Positions 18,609-30,000 of a stretch of DNA of 64,000 bases are shown here, in pieces. Where the stretch lies: contig UWYS01000001.1 of the NCBI GenBank assembly GCA_900291925.1, positions 310,001 to 374,000 of the forward strand, in the 5' to 3' direction. Source of the stretch: Thecaphora thlaspeos. Lineage: Eukaryota > Basidiomycota > Ustilaginomycetes > Urocystidales > Glomosporiaceae. The notes beneath the pieces are model-generated. The model was given only the letters and a program-made list of their open reading frames with translations. It ran no database searches and was not told the origin of the DNA. Made by a program: the position numbers and the translations under genes. Every line of letters starts with the position of its first letter. Position 1 is the first letter of the stretch.

Positions 18609-21080
18609 TCACGGACGGTCGGCATGTTGCCTCGTCTGCAGCCATGCCCGAATCTCGTGGTCATTGAGCACGAGTCCATGGCTCGCCTTGAGGTGCCTGC
18701 GAAGGTCGTAGATGCGGCTGAAGCGGTAGGAGCAGGACGGGACGTCGACGTCCGGTCCTGTCGCTGGTGCTGGTGCTGCCTTGCCTACTTTGATGACAGG
18801 CTCGCTCGGTTCGTTGCCCGTGTGGTTGGCGGCTCCGTCTGCCGTGACATCCGAAGAGCCGCTGCGGACGACCTCGACAATCGATTGCCAGGGGCACTCA
18901 AAGACGCGGTCTCGGTTGATCCGTCTGCGCTTCGCCGGCCTGTCCTCGCCGGCGGCAGCTCCTTGGCTCTCGCTGGGGCCGGCATCGGCCCTCCTGCCGC
19001 AGTAGCTCAGATAGCCTTTTCCAGTCAACAGGTCGAGCAGCCGCGACTTCAACGCGCTGTCTGGCTGCTTCTGGTACGCTTTGTGCGGGTCTCCCGTATG
19101 GCCTCTCTCCGCATCATCCTCGGGCACCGCTCCGCCTTCACGTCGGAAGTAGTCGTCATCCTCCTCGGCATCGTCGACGCCAGCGTCTTCGATCTCGTGC
19201 TCCGAAGCTTCGGCGCTAGCGGAACCCAACGGGGAAGGGGACCGCGCGGGAGCCGCATGCCCTTCTTGACGGCTTGACTCACGATCGGGCAGCGTAGTCA
19301 GTCTTCCCTCGACCTTGTCGAGCTGAGCGCCTCTGAGCGCAGCAAGCGGGTCCATCGAGGAGCACGTCCGACGATGCCTCGAGACGAGATGCTTGTGGGC
19401 AAAGGTATGCTTGCAGCCCGGGCACTCAAACGGGCACTCGCCGAGGTGTCGGGTGCGGATGTGGATCGCCAGGCCAGATTTGCGGGTGTAGGTCCGGCCG
19501 CAGCCGTTCCAGGTGCAAACAAAGCGAGCGCTGCCATCTGAAGCGGGAGCTGACGTGCTCGCTGCCGCTGCGTCCGACTGAGACATGAACGAAGCCGAGC
19601 CGGCGGCGCTGGACAGGTCGGAAGTCGAGAGGCGAGATGATCGTCGGGGTCGATTCTTGGACAGGTCTGAGGCCAGCACTTCGAGGTCTTGGCGCTCGGC
19701 CGACGTCGCGACCGGCGACTGGCTTGAAGCTCTCCTCTCGGCGTCTAGCAGTTGCCAGACGCCGCCGTCGTCGTCGCTGCTGTCGGTTCCGGAGTCGTCG
19801 TTGCGGCTGTGGCTGCGGCTTCGGCCGGGAAGGGTCTCCGGAGACCCTACTGCTCCGGAAGGGCTGTGCAGCCTGGACTCTGCCTCCAGATCAGCCACCC
19901 GCTTCTCGTGCCGCTTGTAGTGGGCTCGAAGGTTGTCCTGCCGCGTGAAGGACTTGCCGCAGCCGGGCCACGGGCAAGTCGGCGGATGACGCTCCTTCAT
20001 GTGCTCGCGTAGCGCCGACCAGTTGGGGAAAATATAGAGGTGAGCGTGGGGGCCGTCGCCGGGCTGTGTGCCGTCGGTCCCGGATCGCCCGTCCGAGCTC
20101 TGGCTGGCGTGCTGGGGCGCGTGGTGTGGCATCGAGCAGGTGTATCGACCTTCCTCGTGTGTCTTGAAGTGCGAGCGTCGCTTGGCGTTGGTGGCAAACC
20201 GCATCGAGCATCCGTCATGCGAGCACGGAAAGGGCAGTAGGATCCTCTGCGCCAGCTCCTCGTCGTCGACGGTTCCGACTTGACGTCCCGATTGCTGGAC
20301 GTCGGCTGGCGGCGCCGTGTCAGCAGCCAACGCTCCTTGAAAATCGTCCTCAGCCACAGCCCGCAGCACCTCAGCCACGGCGACGTCGCTGTGAGCCTCT
20401 CGGATGTGGGCTCGCAGGACCTTGCGCTTGTGGAAGGACTCGCAGCAGCCCGGCTCGGTGCAGCGGTACTCGGTCAGACCGGGCATCGACTCGGTGGCTG
20501 CAGGGGAAGCGGCTGCTGATGCCGTCGACGCCGAGGGTGAGGCTCCGTCCTGTTGCTGGCCCGATGACGGTGGCAAATGGATGGACCGGGAGCCGACCTT
20601 TAGCATCTCATCGCGGTGTACGGATTGGACGTGGTTCTTGAGGTGAGTCGAGGTCCAGAAGGTCATGCCGCAGCCGGGCTCGGTGCACTCGAAGCGGCGC
20701 TGGCTGTCGTCCTGGTGCCTCCGCTGGTGGACCTTGAGATGCTCGCTACGCTTGTAGCTGGCACCACAGCCGGGGTGCTGGCAGACAAAGGGGCGCTCGT
20801 CGCTGTGGGAGCGTAGGTGGCGGTGGAGCTTGGCGACCTTCGGGAACGCGGCTCCGCAGTTGGGATGAGTGCATCGGAAGGGGCGGTCCGCCGCGACGAG
20901 CGGTTGGGTCGAGGGAGAGGCCTCGTCTATGGACCGCCGCTGCGAAGAGGCAGTAGCAGAAGTGGTGGCATCCGGCGGGGCGGCGTGCGGCGGAGGCGGC
21001 GTTGCTCGCCGCACTACCGCTGAAGTGATGCTCAGGGACGCGATGGTCGCCCTTGTTGTCGTCGTCGTTTGGGACGTCAT
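18609..21080 (-). CDS. C2H2 zinc-finger protein, transcription factor IIIA-like
   Basis: A single exon of 823 residues. It has a chain of C2H2 fingers starting at about residue 68: FRCTHPNC, FVCQHPGC, FECTEPGC, YRCTEPGC, FPCSHDGC, a degenerate sixth, CPWPGC, FVCTWNGC and FECPGC, with a last finger-like FECPW ... YDLRRHLKASHG at the C-terminus. Several fingers have the CxxxxC or CxxxxxC-spaced, D/E-P-G-C form of TFIIIA, and the HSDERPF linker between fingers 1 and 2 is typical. A final finger separated by a long acidic/Ser-rich spacer and ending YDLRRHL is characteristic of fungal TFIIIA. TFIIIA binds the internal control region of 5S rRNA genes and recruits TFIIIC. At 823 residues it is far longer than yeast TFIIIA (429), mostly through disordered linkers. 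Another multi-finger regulator remains possible. Confidence 0.75.
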   Translation of the reverse strand: MTSQTTTTTRATIASLSITSAVVRRATPPPPHAAPPDATTSATASSQRRSIDEASPSTQPLVAADRPFRCTHPNCGAAFPKVAKLHRHLRSHSDERPFVCQHPGCGASYKRSEHLKVHQRRHQDDSQRRFECTEPGCGMTFWTSTHLKNHVQSVHRDEMLKVGSRSIHLPPSSGQQQDGASPSASTASAAASPAATESMPGLTEYRCTEPGCCESFHKRKVLRAHIREAHSDVAVAEVLRAVAEDDFQGALAADTAPPADVQQSGRQVGTVDDEELAQRILLPFPCSHDGCSMRFATNAKRRSHFKTHEEGRYTCSMPHHAPQHASQSSDGRSGTDGTQPGDGPHAHLYIFPNWSALREHMKERHPPTCPWPGCGKSFTRQDNLRAHYKRHEKRVADLEAESRLHSPSGAVGSPETLPGRSRSHSRNDDSGTDSSDDDGGVWQLLDAERRASSQSPVATSAERQDLEVLASDLSKNRPRRSSRLSTSDLSSAAGSASFMSQSDAAAASTSAPASDGSARFVCTWNGCGRTYTRKSGLAIHIRTRHLGECPFECPGCKHTFAHKHLVSRHRRTCSSMDPLAALRGAQLDKVEGRLTTLPDRESSRQEGHAAPARSPSPLGSASAEASEHEIEDAGVDDAEEDDDYFRREGGAVPEDDAERGHTGDPHKAYQKQPDSALKSRLLDLLTGKGYLSYCGRRADAGPSESQGAAAGEDRPAKRRRINRDRVFECPWQSIVEVVRSGSSDVTADGAANHTGNEPSEPVIKVGKAAPAPATGPDVDVPSCSYRFSRIYDLRRHLKASHGLVLNDHEIRAWLQTRQHADRP

Positions 21081-21681
21081 GGCGGCGGTAGCAGCATCGC
21101 AAATATCGCTGCGCTGTGAAGAGGTGGGCAGTGCGCGGAAGGCTCGTAAAGGCGGCCGGTCGAGGTGGTGCAGATGGCGAGGGATGTGGTCAAGGGTGAA
21201 GGACGCCGTCCGCGCCGCCTTTGCGGGAAGCTTTCAAGAAAAAATTGGGTCCGGGTAAAGCCCCTCTCACTCTTTCCCGTGTCCCGGCAGGTGGAGCACG
21301 CAGCCTCACCCTGTACCGACCGCCCCCCGCCTCCAGCCACCGCAGCGCGGAGGTGACCACACACGGATGACTTCGCCGTCCGACCTTCGCCCTGACATTG
21401 CGGCGCTCTTCCGCATTCGTACACTGCAGACAGCCACACACCGCAGACATCGAAAGCAACGAGGAGAGGTGGAGGAGAGAGACAATGTAGGTATATGGGA
21501 TCTGCAGAAACATCCAAAGAAACATAACAAAGGGCGATGGAAGAGCGCGTGGTGGCGTCGGAACACAAGACGTGAGCGTTGGGTGCGTGACGGGCGCCAG
21601 GCAGTGCTAGCGCTGGAGGGCCCCCGCTCCTCGGACAGCATCCCGCCAAGGGCGGGGCCATGCAAAGCGGCGCATCGACAC
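21081..21681. other. Spacer between TFIIIA-like and GT31 genes
   Basis: About 600 bases: upstream region of the zinc-finger gene and 3' flank of the glycosyltransferase, both on the minus strand. No gene, repeat or RNA was seen. Confidence 0.5.
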
Positions 21682-24600
21682 TCAGCACGGCTCTTGCGGC
21701 GGCGGCGGCGGCGGCTGTGACGCTGCGCCCTGCTTCGATGGCGAGCGCGGCTTGGTAAAGCTGCCGACTCGAGCGGCCTGTCCCTGGGCGAGGGCGGCAT
21801 TTGCCTGCGCCTGGACCCGGACCGTCTGGAGGTAGGCTATTTCGACGTCCGGATGCGGCTGGGAGCGTCCGTCGGAGACATAGCCGTCCTCATGGCGCAC
21901 CAGCGGGCTTCCGTACATCCTCCATTCGGTCCCCGCTCCTCCCGCCCCGTCGGTCCACGACTTGGACCTCCCCGCAAAAGCCAGCGCCGTCTCATAGAAC
22001 CACTCGCTCTTTTTTAGGAAATGGACCACCACCGTCCCGCCGTAGCGTCGCCCGAGGTAGCGCTTGGCCCGCAACGCTTCCGCCTCCCCGTTGCCTTCCT
22101 TGTGCGAGGGCAGCGGAATGAGGCGGGGCTGGGCCGAGCGTATCGCGTAGGCGCGCTTCTGTTCTCGTGGATCGTCGGTCCCACCGCCGCCGCCGCCGCA
22201 GAAAGACGGCAGGTCGCCCAGGCGCGGCAGCGAGGCCAACTTTGGCATCAACCTTCCGTCGCGGGCCCGAAGGTCATGATCCCCGTCCAAAGCGGATCCA
22301 CGCTTCCTCTGCTTGACGAGCGAGGCGTCGGAACGCGAGAAGAGGCCGCTGGAACGGGTTCGACGGATCGCCAGGCCCGTCTCCGGGTCGAACTGCACCT
22401 CCTCAGCCAGGGCCGCGTGAACCGCGATATTTAGCGCCAACGGCGACTTGAGGCGATCGTCGTTAGCCTCGAACACGATCTGCTCGCGAGGCACCCAGAC
22501 CTGCGTGTCATTGCCCTCCTCACCGCGCATCCAGGTCCCCGCCCATCGCCCGCCGTCCTCGACCAGCGCCTCGACCTCTTCTTCGACCGTCAGGTCGCCA
22601 CGCGGCTCAGTGTACGCCTGGTGCCACCGCCGCACGGTGGAAAAGCTTTTGGCGCGGTGCTCGCCGCCGCGGCGTGCCACCTCCTGGTCGCTCAGCCCGC
22701 GCCGGCCCTCGAGCTTGATCTTCTCGACGTGGTCGGGAAAGAGGAAGCCGTGCGAGTACGCGGTCCCGGCCTTTGGATGGTCGTAGATCCAGCAGTGCTC
22801 CGAAACCCAGTTAATTGAGGCACGATTGGGGTGAAGATTGATCCACTGGGCCACCTTCTTGTCCTCCTTGCCGCGGATGTAGTGTAGGACGTTTTCGGAC
22901 GTCGCAACGTATTGGACCAGATCGCTCGAGAGGGCGTAGCATTCGCCGCCCATGAACCAGTTGCGAATGAGGTAGCCCCAGTAGGTCATCTGACGCGGCG
23001 AGACGCGGAGGTGGCGCTCGAGCTCCTCGAGGACGATGAAGGCGTCGTCGTCGGCCTTGACGACGTAGTCGACCTTCTTCCACGCCACCTCGTACCTCTG
23101 CTGCTCGCCCTCGCCACCATCGCGCACCACCTCGCGCGTTTGGCCGAAGCCGCCCTTAAGCTGCACCGAGGCCGGCTGCCACGGCTGCTGCGATGGCGAC
23201 GGCGTCGAGGAGGGATCGACGGGCCGCAGGAAGGGGACGGAAGCGTTCTCTGCGGCCCACTTGAAGAAGGCGTGCGTCTTGCCGCGGTTCATGTTCTCCT
23301 CCATGTCGAGGATGACGAGGTCGTTGTAAACTTCCATTTCGAGCGCGACCCTCCTGGCGTGCGCCTTGCGCGGCCGGCCGATGATGAAGCGGACCTGAAC
23401 GTTGCCCATCGGCTGACCCGTCTGCGGGTTGAGCGGGACCGTGTGGGCGCCGTAGGTGCTGCGGATCAGGTGCCGCCGCTCGTACGAGCTGTCGACGCTA
23501 AAGATCCCGACGAAGACATCGACGGGCGCGAGTGCATCGGCGTAAGCGTGCGGGAACGGCGGCTGCTGCTGGCAGTAAGTCCGCCACGGCACGGGCTCCT
23601 TGTCCGGATTGAGGATGTAGATGATGAGCTTGGTGACCGAGGCGACGAAGCTGGCGATCAGCACGAGCGCCACCAGAATGGTGACGGGGTGGATCGGCCC
23701 GAAAAAGGTGCGGAAGAGCTTGCTGAAGAACGACGCCGCCATCCGCAGCGGATGGGTCAGCGCCGCGTTGGGCCGCCGCGTCCGCAGCCTGGCCGACGGC
23801 CCGCTTGAGTTGAGCAGCCAACCGCGGTCCGAGCTGCCGTTGCCGTTGCCATTGCCGGTGCGCGGCTTGACCCACTTGCCTCTTTTCGCGTTGCGCGCGC
23901 GTGCCGTCGACGACGTTGCGCCGACGGCACCGTGGCTGCTGGAGCCCGATGCGCTCCAGAAACCTTCGCCTGCCAGGCTCTTGCCCAGAGCGCCCAGCAT
24001 GGCCCCTGCGGAAGCCAGTGTTGGAGCCGACGTTGACGTCGCCTTGGGTGTGTCGGTCCCCCGGCTACCGTGCTTGAGCCTAGCGTGTTCGTCGTACTCC
24101 GAGACCTCGCTCTCTGTCGTATCGCCCACCAAGGCGCCTGCGCGGTCGGCCAGACTGACGCCGGTTCGCGGCGTCCAGGTCCTCGATGCAAGCTGAGACG
24201 CCGCATTAAAGCAAGGGTCACCCTCGGCAGACGATGTGTAGCCAGCCGTCAGCCCTCCGGCCGAGTGCAGGCCCATTCCTGCTCTGTACGCCACCCCGCC
24301 GTTGTCGTTGCCGTCGCTGTTACCACAGGCCGTGGCGCCTGCCCCTACGGCCCGGGAGTCGGCCAGCGAGATAGGCACCGTATCGCTGGCGACCAAGCTG
24401 TTGCGACCGCCGCCGTGATGATGGGAAGCGTACGAGGTGCGAGGCGCCGGAGCAGCGCCGTCGGGCCACCATCGGTTCCTGCCAGAGCCTGTACCAGCTG
24501 GCGAGCCTGAGCCGGTAGCACGGCCCGCCTCGGCATTTCGCAAGCGGCGAGAGGTTGGCGAGAGCTTGTCCGGGCGCGGCAAGGCGCCGGACCCGAGATC

Positions 24601-24858
24601 CACCGCCAGGGTTCCAGCACGCCCTGGGTGGCTCGAGGCTCCAGATTCAGAGCCAGCACTGCCGCCGCCGCCGTTTGGCGCAAAGAAGGATGGCGGCTCG
24701 AACGACGGGGTTCTGGCGTAAGGCCGACGGTGGTCAGGCGCCGAAAGGGAATTGTACTCGAACGAGGAGCTCGAGGACGATGTTGGGATGGTGCTCTGCG
24801 ATGACGTATTCCTAGTGTGGACGGCGTCCTTTACGTGCGCAGAGTGACGGGCATCCAT
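21682..24858 (-). CDS. GT31-type glycosyltransferase (beta-1,3-galactosyltransferase family), type II membrane
   Basis: A single exon of 1058 residues. The first ~380 residues are disordered and Ser/Gly-rich, presumably cytosolic. One hydrophobic segment follows (HPVTILVALVLIASFVASV, about 388-412), giving the type II Golgi topology of this class. The lumenal part has the Galactosyl_T pattern: RHLIRSTYG, VRFIIGR, EMEVYNDLVILDMEENMNRGKT, then the DXD-type metal site KADDDAF near residue 603, YWGYLIR, and YALSSDLVQYV with WVSEHCWIYDHP. These enzymes transfer a sugar from a nucleotide sugar in a beta-1,3 linkage onto glycoproteins or glycolipids; donor and acceptor cannot be inferred. The C-terminus ends with a polyproline stretch. 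The long N-terminal tail is unusual for GT31, although ATGs further in exist. Confidence 0.85.
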   Translation of the reverse strand: MDARHSAHVKDAVHTRNTSSQSTIPTSSSSSSFEYNSLSAPDHRRPYARTPSFEPPSFFAPNGGGGSAGSESGASSHPGRAGTLAVDLGSGALPRPDKLSPTSRRLRNAEAGRATGSGSPAGTGSGRNRWWPDGAAPAPRTSYASHHHGGGRNSLVASDTVPISLADSRAVGAGATACGNSDGNDNGGVAYRAGMGLHSAGGLTAGYTSSAEGDPCFNAASQLASRTWTPRTGVSLADRAGALVGDTTESEVSEYDEHARLKHGSRGTDTPKATSTSAPTLASAGAMLGALGKSLAGEGFWSASGSSSHGAVGATSSTARARNAKRGKWVKPRTGNGNGNGSSDRGWLLNSSGPSARLRTRRPNAALTHPLRMAASFFSKLFRTFFGPIHPVTILVALVLIASFVASVTKLIIYILNPDKEPVPWRTYCQQQPPFPHAYADALAPVDVFVGIFSVDSSYERRHLIRSTYGAHTVPLNPQTGQPMGNVQVRFIIGRPRKAHARRVALEMEVYNDLVILDMEENMNRGKTHAFFKWAAENASVPFLRPVDPSSTPSPSQQPWQPASVQLKGGFGQTREVVRDGGEGEQQRYEVAWKKVDYVVKADDDAFIVLEELERHLRVSPRQMTYWGYLIRNWFMGGECYALSSDLVQYVATSENVLHYIRGKEDKKVAQWINLHPNRASINWVSEHCWIYDHPKAGTAYSHGFLFPDHVEKIKLEGRRGLSDQEVARRGGEHRAKSFSTVRRWHQAYTEPRGDLTVEEEVEALVEDGGRWAGTWMRGEEGNDTQVWVPREQIVFEANDDRLKSPLALNIAVHAALAEEVQFDPETGLAIRRTRSSGLFSRSDASLVKQRKRGSALDGDHDLRARDGRLMPKLASLPRLGDLPSFCGGGGGGTDDPREQKRAYAIRSAQPRLIPLPSHKEGNGEAEALRAKRYLGRRYGGTVVVHFLKKSEWFYETALAFAGRSKSWTDGAGGAGTEWRMYGSPLVRHEDGYVSDGRSQPHPDVEIAYLQTVRVQAQANAALAQGQAARVGSFTKPRSPSKQGAASQPPPPPPQEPC

Positions 24859-27004
24859 CTTGCCGGGCCGACAATGTAACGCTCCTTCGGCCGTCTAGGC
24901 GCTCTCGTTCTCCTCGTGAGCGCGGGGGCCAGAACGAGGGCAGGGGCGGCGGCGGTGGTGTCAGTATTGGGGTCCGGAGAAGTGGTGGCGTCTCTGCGGA
25001 TGTAGCCGGGTGCTGCGTGCTAGAGGCAGAGTATCGACGGAGGCCGTCAAGTCAAAGAAGGGGGACTGGGTTGAGCGAGGCCCTCTCGGCTGGGCCTGAC
25101 GTGGTGGGTGCGGCGCAGGCTTCGTCCCTTTGCTTCCTACAGCGAGAAGCGGGGCGCGCCGAAGTGGTGATGTTGGCCGCCTTCCCGGTGGAGCTGCGCA
25201 AGCAAAGGCGAGAAGAGGCTGGAGCCCAGGGGCGAGATCGGATCGGCCGAACGCGGCGAATGGGGTGGTAGGAGACCAGAGCGGGCGATCCGGAGTCGTA
25301 GAGTAACGACTGGCCTCGGAGAGATGCCGGAAGGTGAGCCGCAGCGACGAGGGGCGAGTGGCAGCGCTGGGCCGAAGCGGGCTCTGTCGCCGGCACTTGG
25401 TGACTGGGCGGGTCAAAGGCAGGCGGGCTGGCAGCGGTGGTGATGCCGACGAGCTGAGGGAAGGGGCGGTGCGTGAGTTGAGCGGGGTGAAAGGTGAGGC
25501 AGGGCAAGGGCTGGCAAGGGCTGGCAAGGCGCTTGGGGAAAGGTCACATACGCCAACGGTCACGGTCAAGCCTCGTCGGCCCACCCCTGCCACCTGGCGG
25601 CCTCGCTCTTTCGCCTGCATTTTACGCGCACGCAAAGGCCCCAACGCCGTCATCACGTCATAGGCGGGGGCGCGCCTCGCTTTGCCGCTCCCGATCGACG
25701 ACGGCCCCCTCCCATCGGGAAGAGGCGCTGCCCGCGCTGCTCATGTCCAACACTGCGCCTCGGCCCGCATCCTGCCTCGCCGCCCTGCAGTAAACGCCAT
25801 CGTCGGCCTCTTCCTCGTTCGCAACGTGCGGGACTTCCTCAGACTCCTTTCGTCCCGAGTTTTCAGGTAGGCTATCACTTCAGCAAGCCAAGGCGGGCGG
25901 ACGGCCAGCTGGTGAGGCCGCCGGATGGATCCGCCCAGAACATCGGAAGCAACAATCGCTGGCCTACGGGCGAGAAGAAAAGAAAAACGACATGGTCCAC
26001 CCATCGTACCCGGCTCATTCTTCGTCCTCGATGATCGTCCTGTCTCGCAACTAGGCGCTCACCGGTCAGGACGCAGCAAACAGCCATCATCCATCGCACA
26101 AATGCAGACAATGAACGCTTCTTGGAATGCTCCGAACGCTTTCCTGTCCGCCAGAACAAGCACCTGGCCGTCCCGGAGCCCTGTCCCTCTCTCGAGTCTC
26201 GATTGCTGTCACAAAGCAAGCAAGTCATGCAGGCAGGCACACACACACCTGCCTCTCGCTTGAAGGATATAGACTCTGCGCTGTCCAGCAGGCATTGATT
26301 TCGATCAGTGCAGCAGTGCAACTTACCGCTCCGGCACGCAAACCATCGTAGAAGTTGATGTTCGTCAGTCGACCCTCCCACAATGTGGCCACAGCGTCCC
26401 ATGGCGCCTACTCCATACGCACAGCAGCAAAGGCGCCTCCGACGTGTCGCTGCCAAAAAGGTCGATCGCTCTGCTGGCAGCTGCTCGCACCCTCTGCCAA
26501 CAGCCTAGTCCAGCTGATCAGTCCGGTGACCGGCAGAGGCGACGTCCCCATAGGACCGCCAGTGATCCACCGTCAACGTTGATCCTCGTCCGCTTGGCCG
26601 TGATCGTGAGACTGACCGCGGTCTTGGCTTGGTTCCATTCACGGCCTCTACGTCGATCTTTCCACGCTGCCACCACCATCTTCACCTCGCTCCTTGACCT
26701 CTCCTCGACCTCTGCTCCATCCCCTGTCCCTACACTCACAGTACCCATCTCCTTTCCCTTCATCCTCTTCTCCGCGATCCCGGTCTTGATACGTTACCCC
26801 GTACCCATCTCGATTTGCTTCCTCCTTCCATTCAGCAGCATCCCAGCACCGCCGCACACTCCTTCTACCAAGACTTTTCTCTAAATCGCGCCCCTTGATC
26901 GACCCCACGGCGCTGCCCCTCTCTCCCCTCCCCCCCACCACCACCAGATCTGAACAGCAGGGGCCCGACGGAGGAAGAGCTGACAGCGATCCCATTTTCC
27001 AGCC
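24859..27004. other. Divergent intergenic region GT31 / arrestin-like gene
   Basis: About 2.1 kb. Open frames here (a 231-codon one at 24961-25656 minus and a 193-codon one at 25875-26456 minus) are Pro/Arg/Ser- or Cys/Arg-rich, lack domain motifs and overlap other open frames, as expected for GC-rich spacer. GGGCTGGCAA is repeated near 25503-25530. The 300 bases before 27005 are C/T-rich, like a promoter and 5' leader. Confidence 0.5.
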
Positions 27005-30000
27005 ATGTCAGGTCTCGGCATCGACTTCGGTCAAGCCTGCAAGCCCCAATACGGCCATGACGGTAGCAGCAGACCTTCAACGCGCCAGCAACGGCCGGAG
27101 CAGCAAAAGAAACGCACCACAGGGGCTGCAGCGGCGCCCCCGACGGCAACAGCAGCGTCCTTGGCATCTAAGGAGCGCAATGCCGCACTTCCCAAGAAGT
27201 CGAGCTTCAGCAGGCTGCGCCGGCTCACGACGACGCACAACGAGCGGCTGGAGGCAAGACGGGTCCGGATCGCCAGCGGAGAGCCGGGCATCCTGGGCCA
27301 CGGCGCCTACACGGACGAGGACTTCCTCTCGCCGTCGAGCGTCACCTACAGCTCCAGCTCAGAAGACGTCGTGATCCGCCGCAATCCACCTGCAAGCCTC
27401 TCGGCGGCCATTCTCTCTTTTGCCGGCTCTCCCTCGGACCACAGCGCCGGCGACAGCGCGCTCAGCTACGAAGAAGAAAACTCGTCGCCCGGGACCGAGA
27501 CCTATGTGACTTCTTTCTCCTCTGGCAGCAACGGGAGGGGTCGCTCAAAGACGCTGAAGAAGTACGCTTCCCAGTCGCAGCTCTCGCGCAGCGGGACGAC
27601 CAGAGTGACCCAGATGAAGGGTCCGCCTCCCGCCAATTCCAAGGCGGTCAGCAGAAGCCTTAGCTCTACCAGCCTCTCTGCAGCTTACAAAAGCGACAGC
27701 GGCTCGAGTCTGGGACGCTCATCCGAGATCCCCCGCAGCGGGAGTCGCAACGACTCGATGCGGGGCCAGTTCAGAGGATACGGGAGGGGTGGTGCTCGAG
27801 CCAGCCGCGGCGCCATCGCCGCAAGCGAAGCCGCCCCACACCCAGAAAAGCCGCCCGGCCAGTCGACGACGTCCACGCCGCCTGACCTTGCCAGCCGTAT
27901 CTCTGTCCAGCCTGGTCCCAGACCAGCTTCGCTCCGTTCGGTGGCATCCATCTCGACTAGCGAGAACTCGTCCGTCGTCAGCCGCCCCTGTTCCGACGGT
28001 CCCTCACTGCTGTCGAGGATCGCCATGGATGACAGTGACAGCCCGCCGGTCGCGTCGTTGCATGCAGACATCCGCGCCGACGACGCATCGAGTCCGATCC
28101 GTCCGCAGGCGTCGAGCGTGGCGACGCCCGTCAGCAGCATCCCCCTCGCCGTCGGCGGTTCAGCGGAGGTCGCCGAGAGGCCAAAGCAGTGGCGGGTTGG
28201 CAGCTTCTACGCGCCCAACGGCGAGGAGACTGGCCGCATCGATACGCACGGCAGGGTGAGCCGCGACGTGTCGAGGAACCCGACCGTCCTAAGCAAGCCC
28301 TCGACTGCGTCAATCTCGACCCCTTCCAGCGGCGATCGCCAGTCCAGCCGTTCGAGGGCCAACAGCGCCGGCGCGCCCCGTGCTCGGCTGATGACGAGCC
28401 CTCCGCAGCCCATGTGCGACGCCGCCACATCAGCCATGCCTCGTCCGCGGCAGCAGGGCACCGAAGGGACAGCCCAGGCGGCGAGCGAGGGCGCTCCCGA
28501 CTCCAACATCAGAACGCTCTCGATGCGCAGCGCTCGCGGCCTTCGCGGGCTTGAAGGCGCCGAGAGGGGTGAGGCGATGGTCACCTACGACCGGCTCAGC
28601 CGAGCTTTCGAAAGCGGCCTGGCCATCATGCCGGGCAACGTCGAGACCGCCGACCAGCAGAGCCTGCTCGCCTCGACCCAGATCAACTACAGCGAGGATA
28701 CCGAGACCGAGGCGCGTGCAGGCCTGCGCATGTCCACATCGGTCAGCCAGGGCGGTCTGACGGCGGGCGGCGTAGCCCATGGCGATAGCGTCGTCTCCTA
28801 CGCGCCTTGCACGCGACCCCGCCGTAGCCTCTCTGAGGCCGCCGCGTCGACCGTCATGCTCGACCGCCAGGGCACGCTCCTTAGCACCGGCGCCAATCCC
28901 ATCCGACGCTCCAAGGAGCTCAACCGGCTGCTCGGCAACTCGGGTCGCAAGCTACCCGCCTCGGCAGCAGCGGTGTCGGAGCTGACCGGCAGCGAGGGCG
29001 ACAAGGGCAAGATGGCCAAGCTGCAGCGGTCAAACGCCGTCGGCAGCAACGCCGCCCCTCCGGCCGCGCTCGAGCAGGGCAAGGCCAGCAAGGCCCGGGT
29101 CGAGGTCGACCTTGTCCTTGAGAGCGACCTGGTGGTTGAGGGCGGCACGATGAAGGGTCGCATGCAGATCAAGCTCAGGAAGGGCGTCGATAAGGAGGGC
29201 GCCGTGATGCTGGCTCAACCCAAGATTCGCGTCGTTGGCTTTGAAGGTACGTCGTGCCCAATCACATATCACTTCCCCTTGCGAGCGGTTGCCTCTAACC
29301 TAGACTTGATCTGATGAGCCGTCGGCTGACCTCGTCTCCTGACCACCCCTTCCCTCCTCCTTCCTCTCTCCTCTTCCGTCGCTCAGAGCTCCTCAACGAC
29401 GACTCGAGGCACATCTTCTACCACCATGCTTCCGTCATTGACGGCGACCGCAGCTCGGGCGGGCCAAGCGAGCCCTACTACCTCCATGGTTCGCCGACCT
29501 TTTCGTCGCCAGAGGCTCGAGGACACTCATCGCTGCCGTGCTATGAGTCTTTGCCGGATGTTGAAGGGTTCGCGATCGGCAAAGAGGGCGTGCACTCGAT
29601 CCCCTTCAGCCTCGACCTACCCATCGCCAAGGGCGCCAAGGGAAGCTACCGTGGCAAGAATGCCGTCGTCCGCTACATTGTCATCGGCTCGGTGAAGCTC
29701 AAGAGCGCCGGAGGCTCGAACCGTTCAATCACACACTTTTACCGCCACGTCGAGCTATACCCGTATCTCAATCCGGCCATCGTGCTGTCAAACACGCCGC
29801 GGCCCATCCAGGCGTCTACTAGCAAGGGGCTCTTTCTCGGCGGCTCGGGCAAGGTTCATTTGACCGCCTCGCTCCACCGGACCACCTGGGTAGCCGGGCA
29901 GCGCGTCTACGTCAACGTCGCCGTGCAGAACGACACAAACAAGAAGATCAACAGCATGACGCTGGCGCTCATCCGTACCGTCACCCTCTATCGCCCTCGT

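Noticed and set aside
24961..25656. 231-codon open frame, minus strand, upstream of GT31
   Set aside because: Low complexity with no family features; more likely leader or spacer sequence.
25875..26456. Cys-containing 193-codon frame, minus strand
   Set aside because: No signal peptide, irregular cysteine spacing and no recognisable domain.
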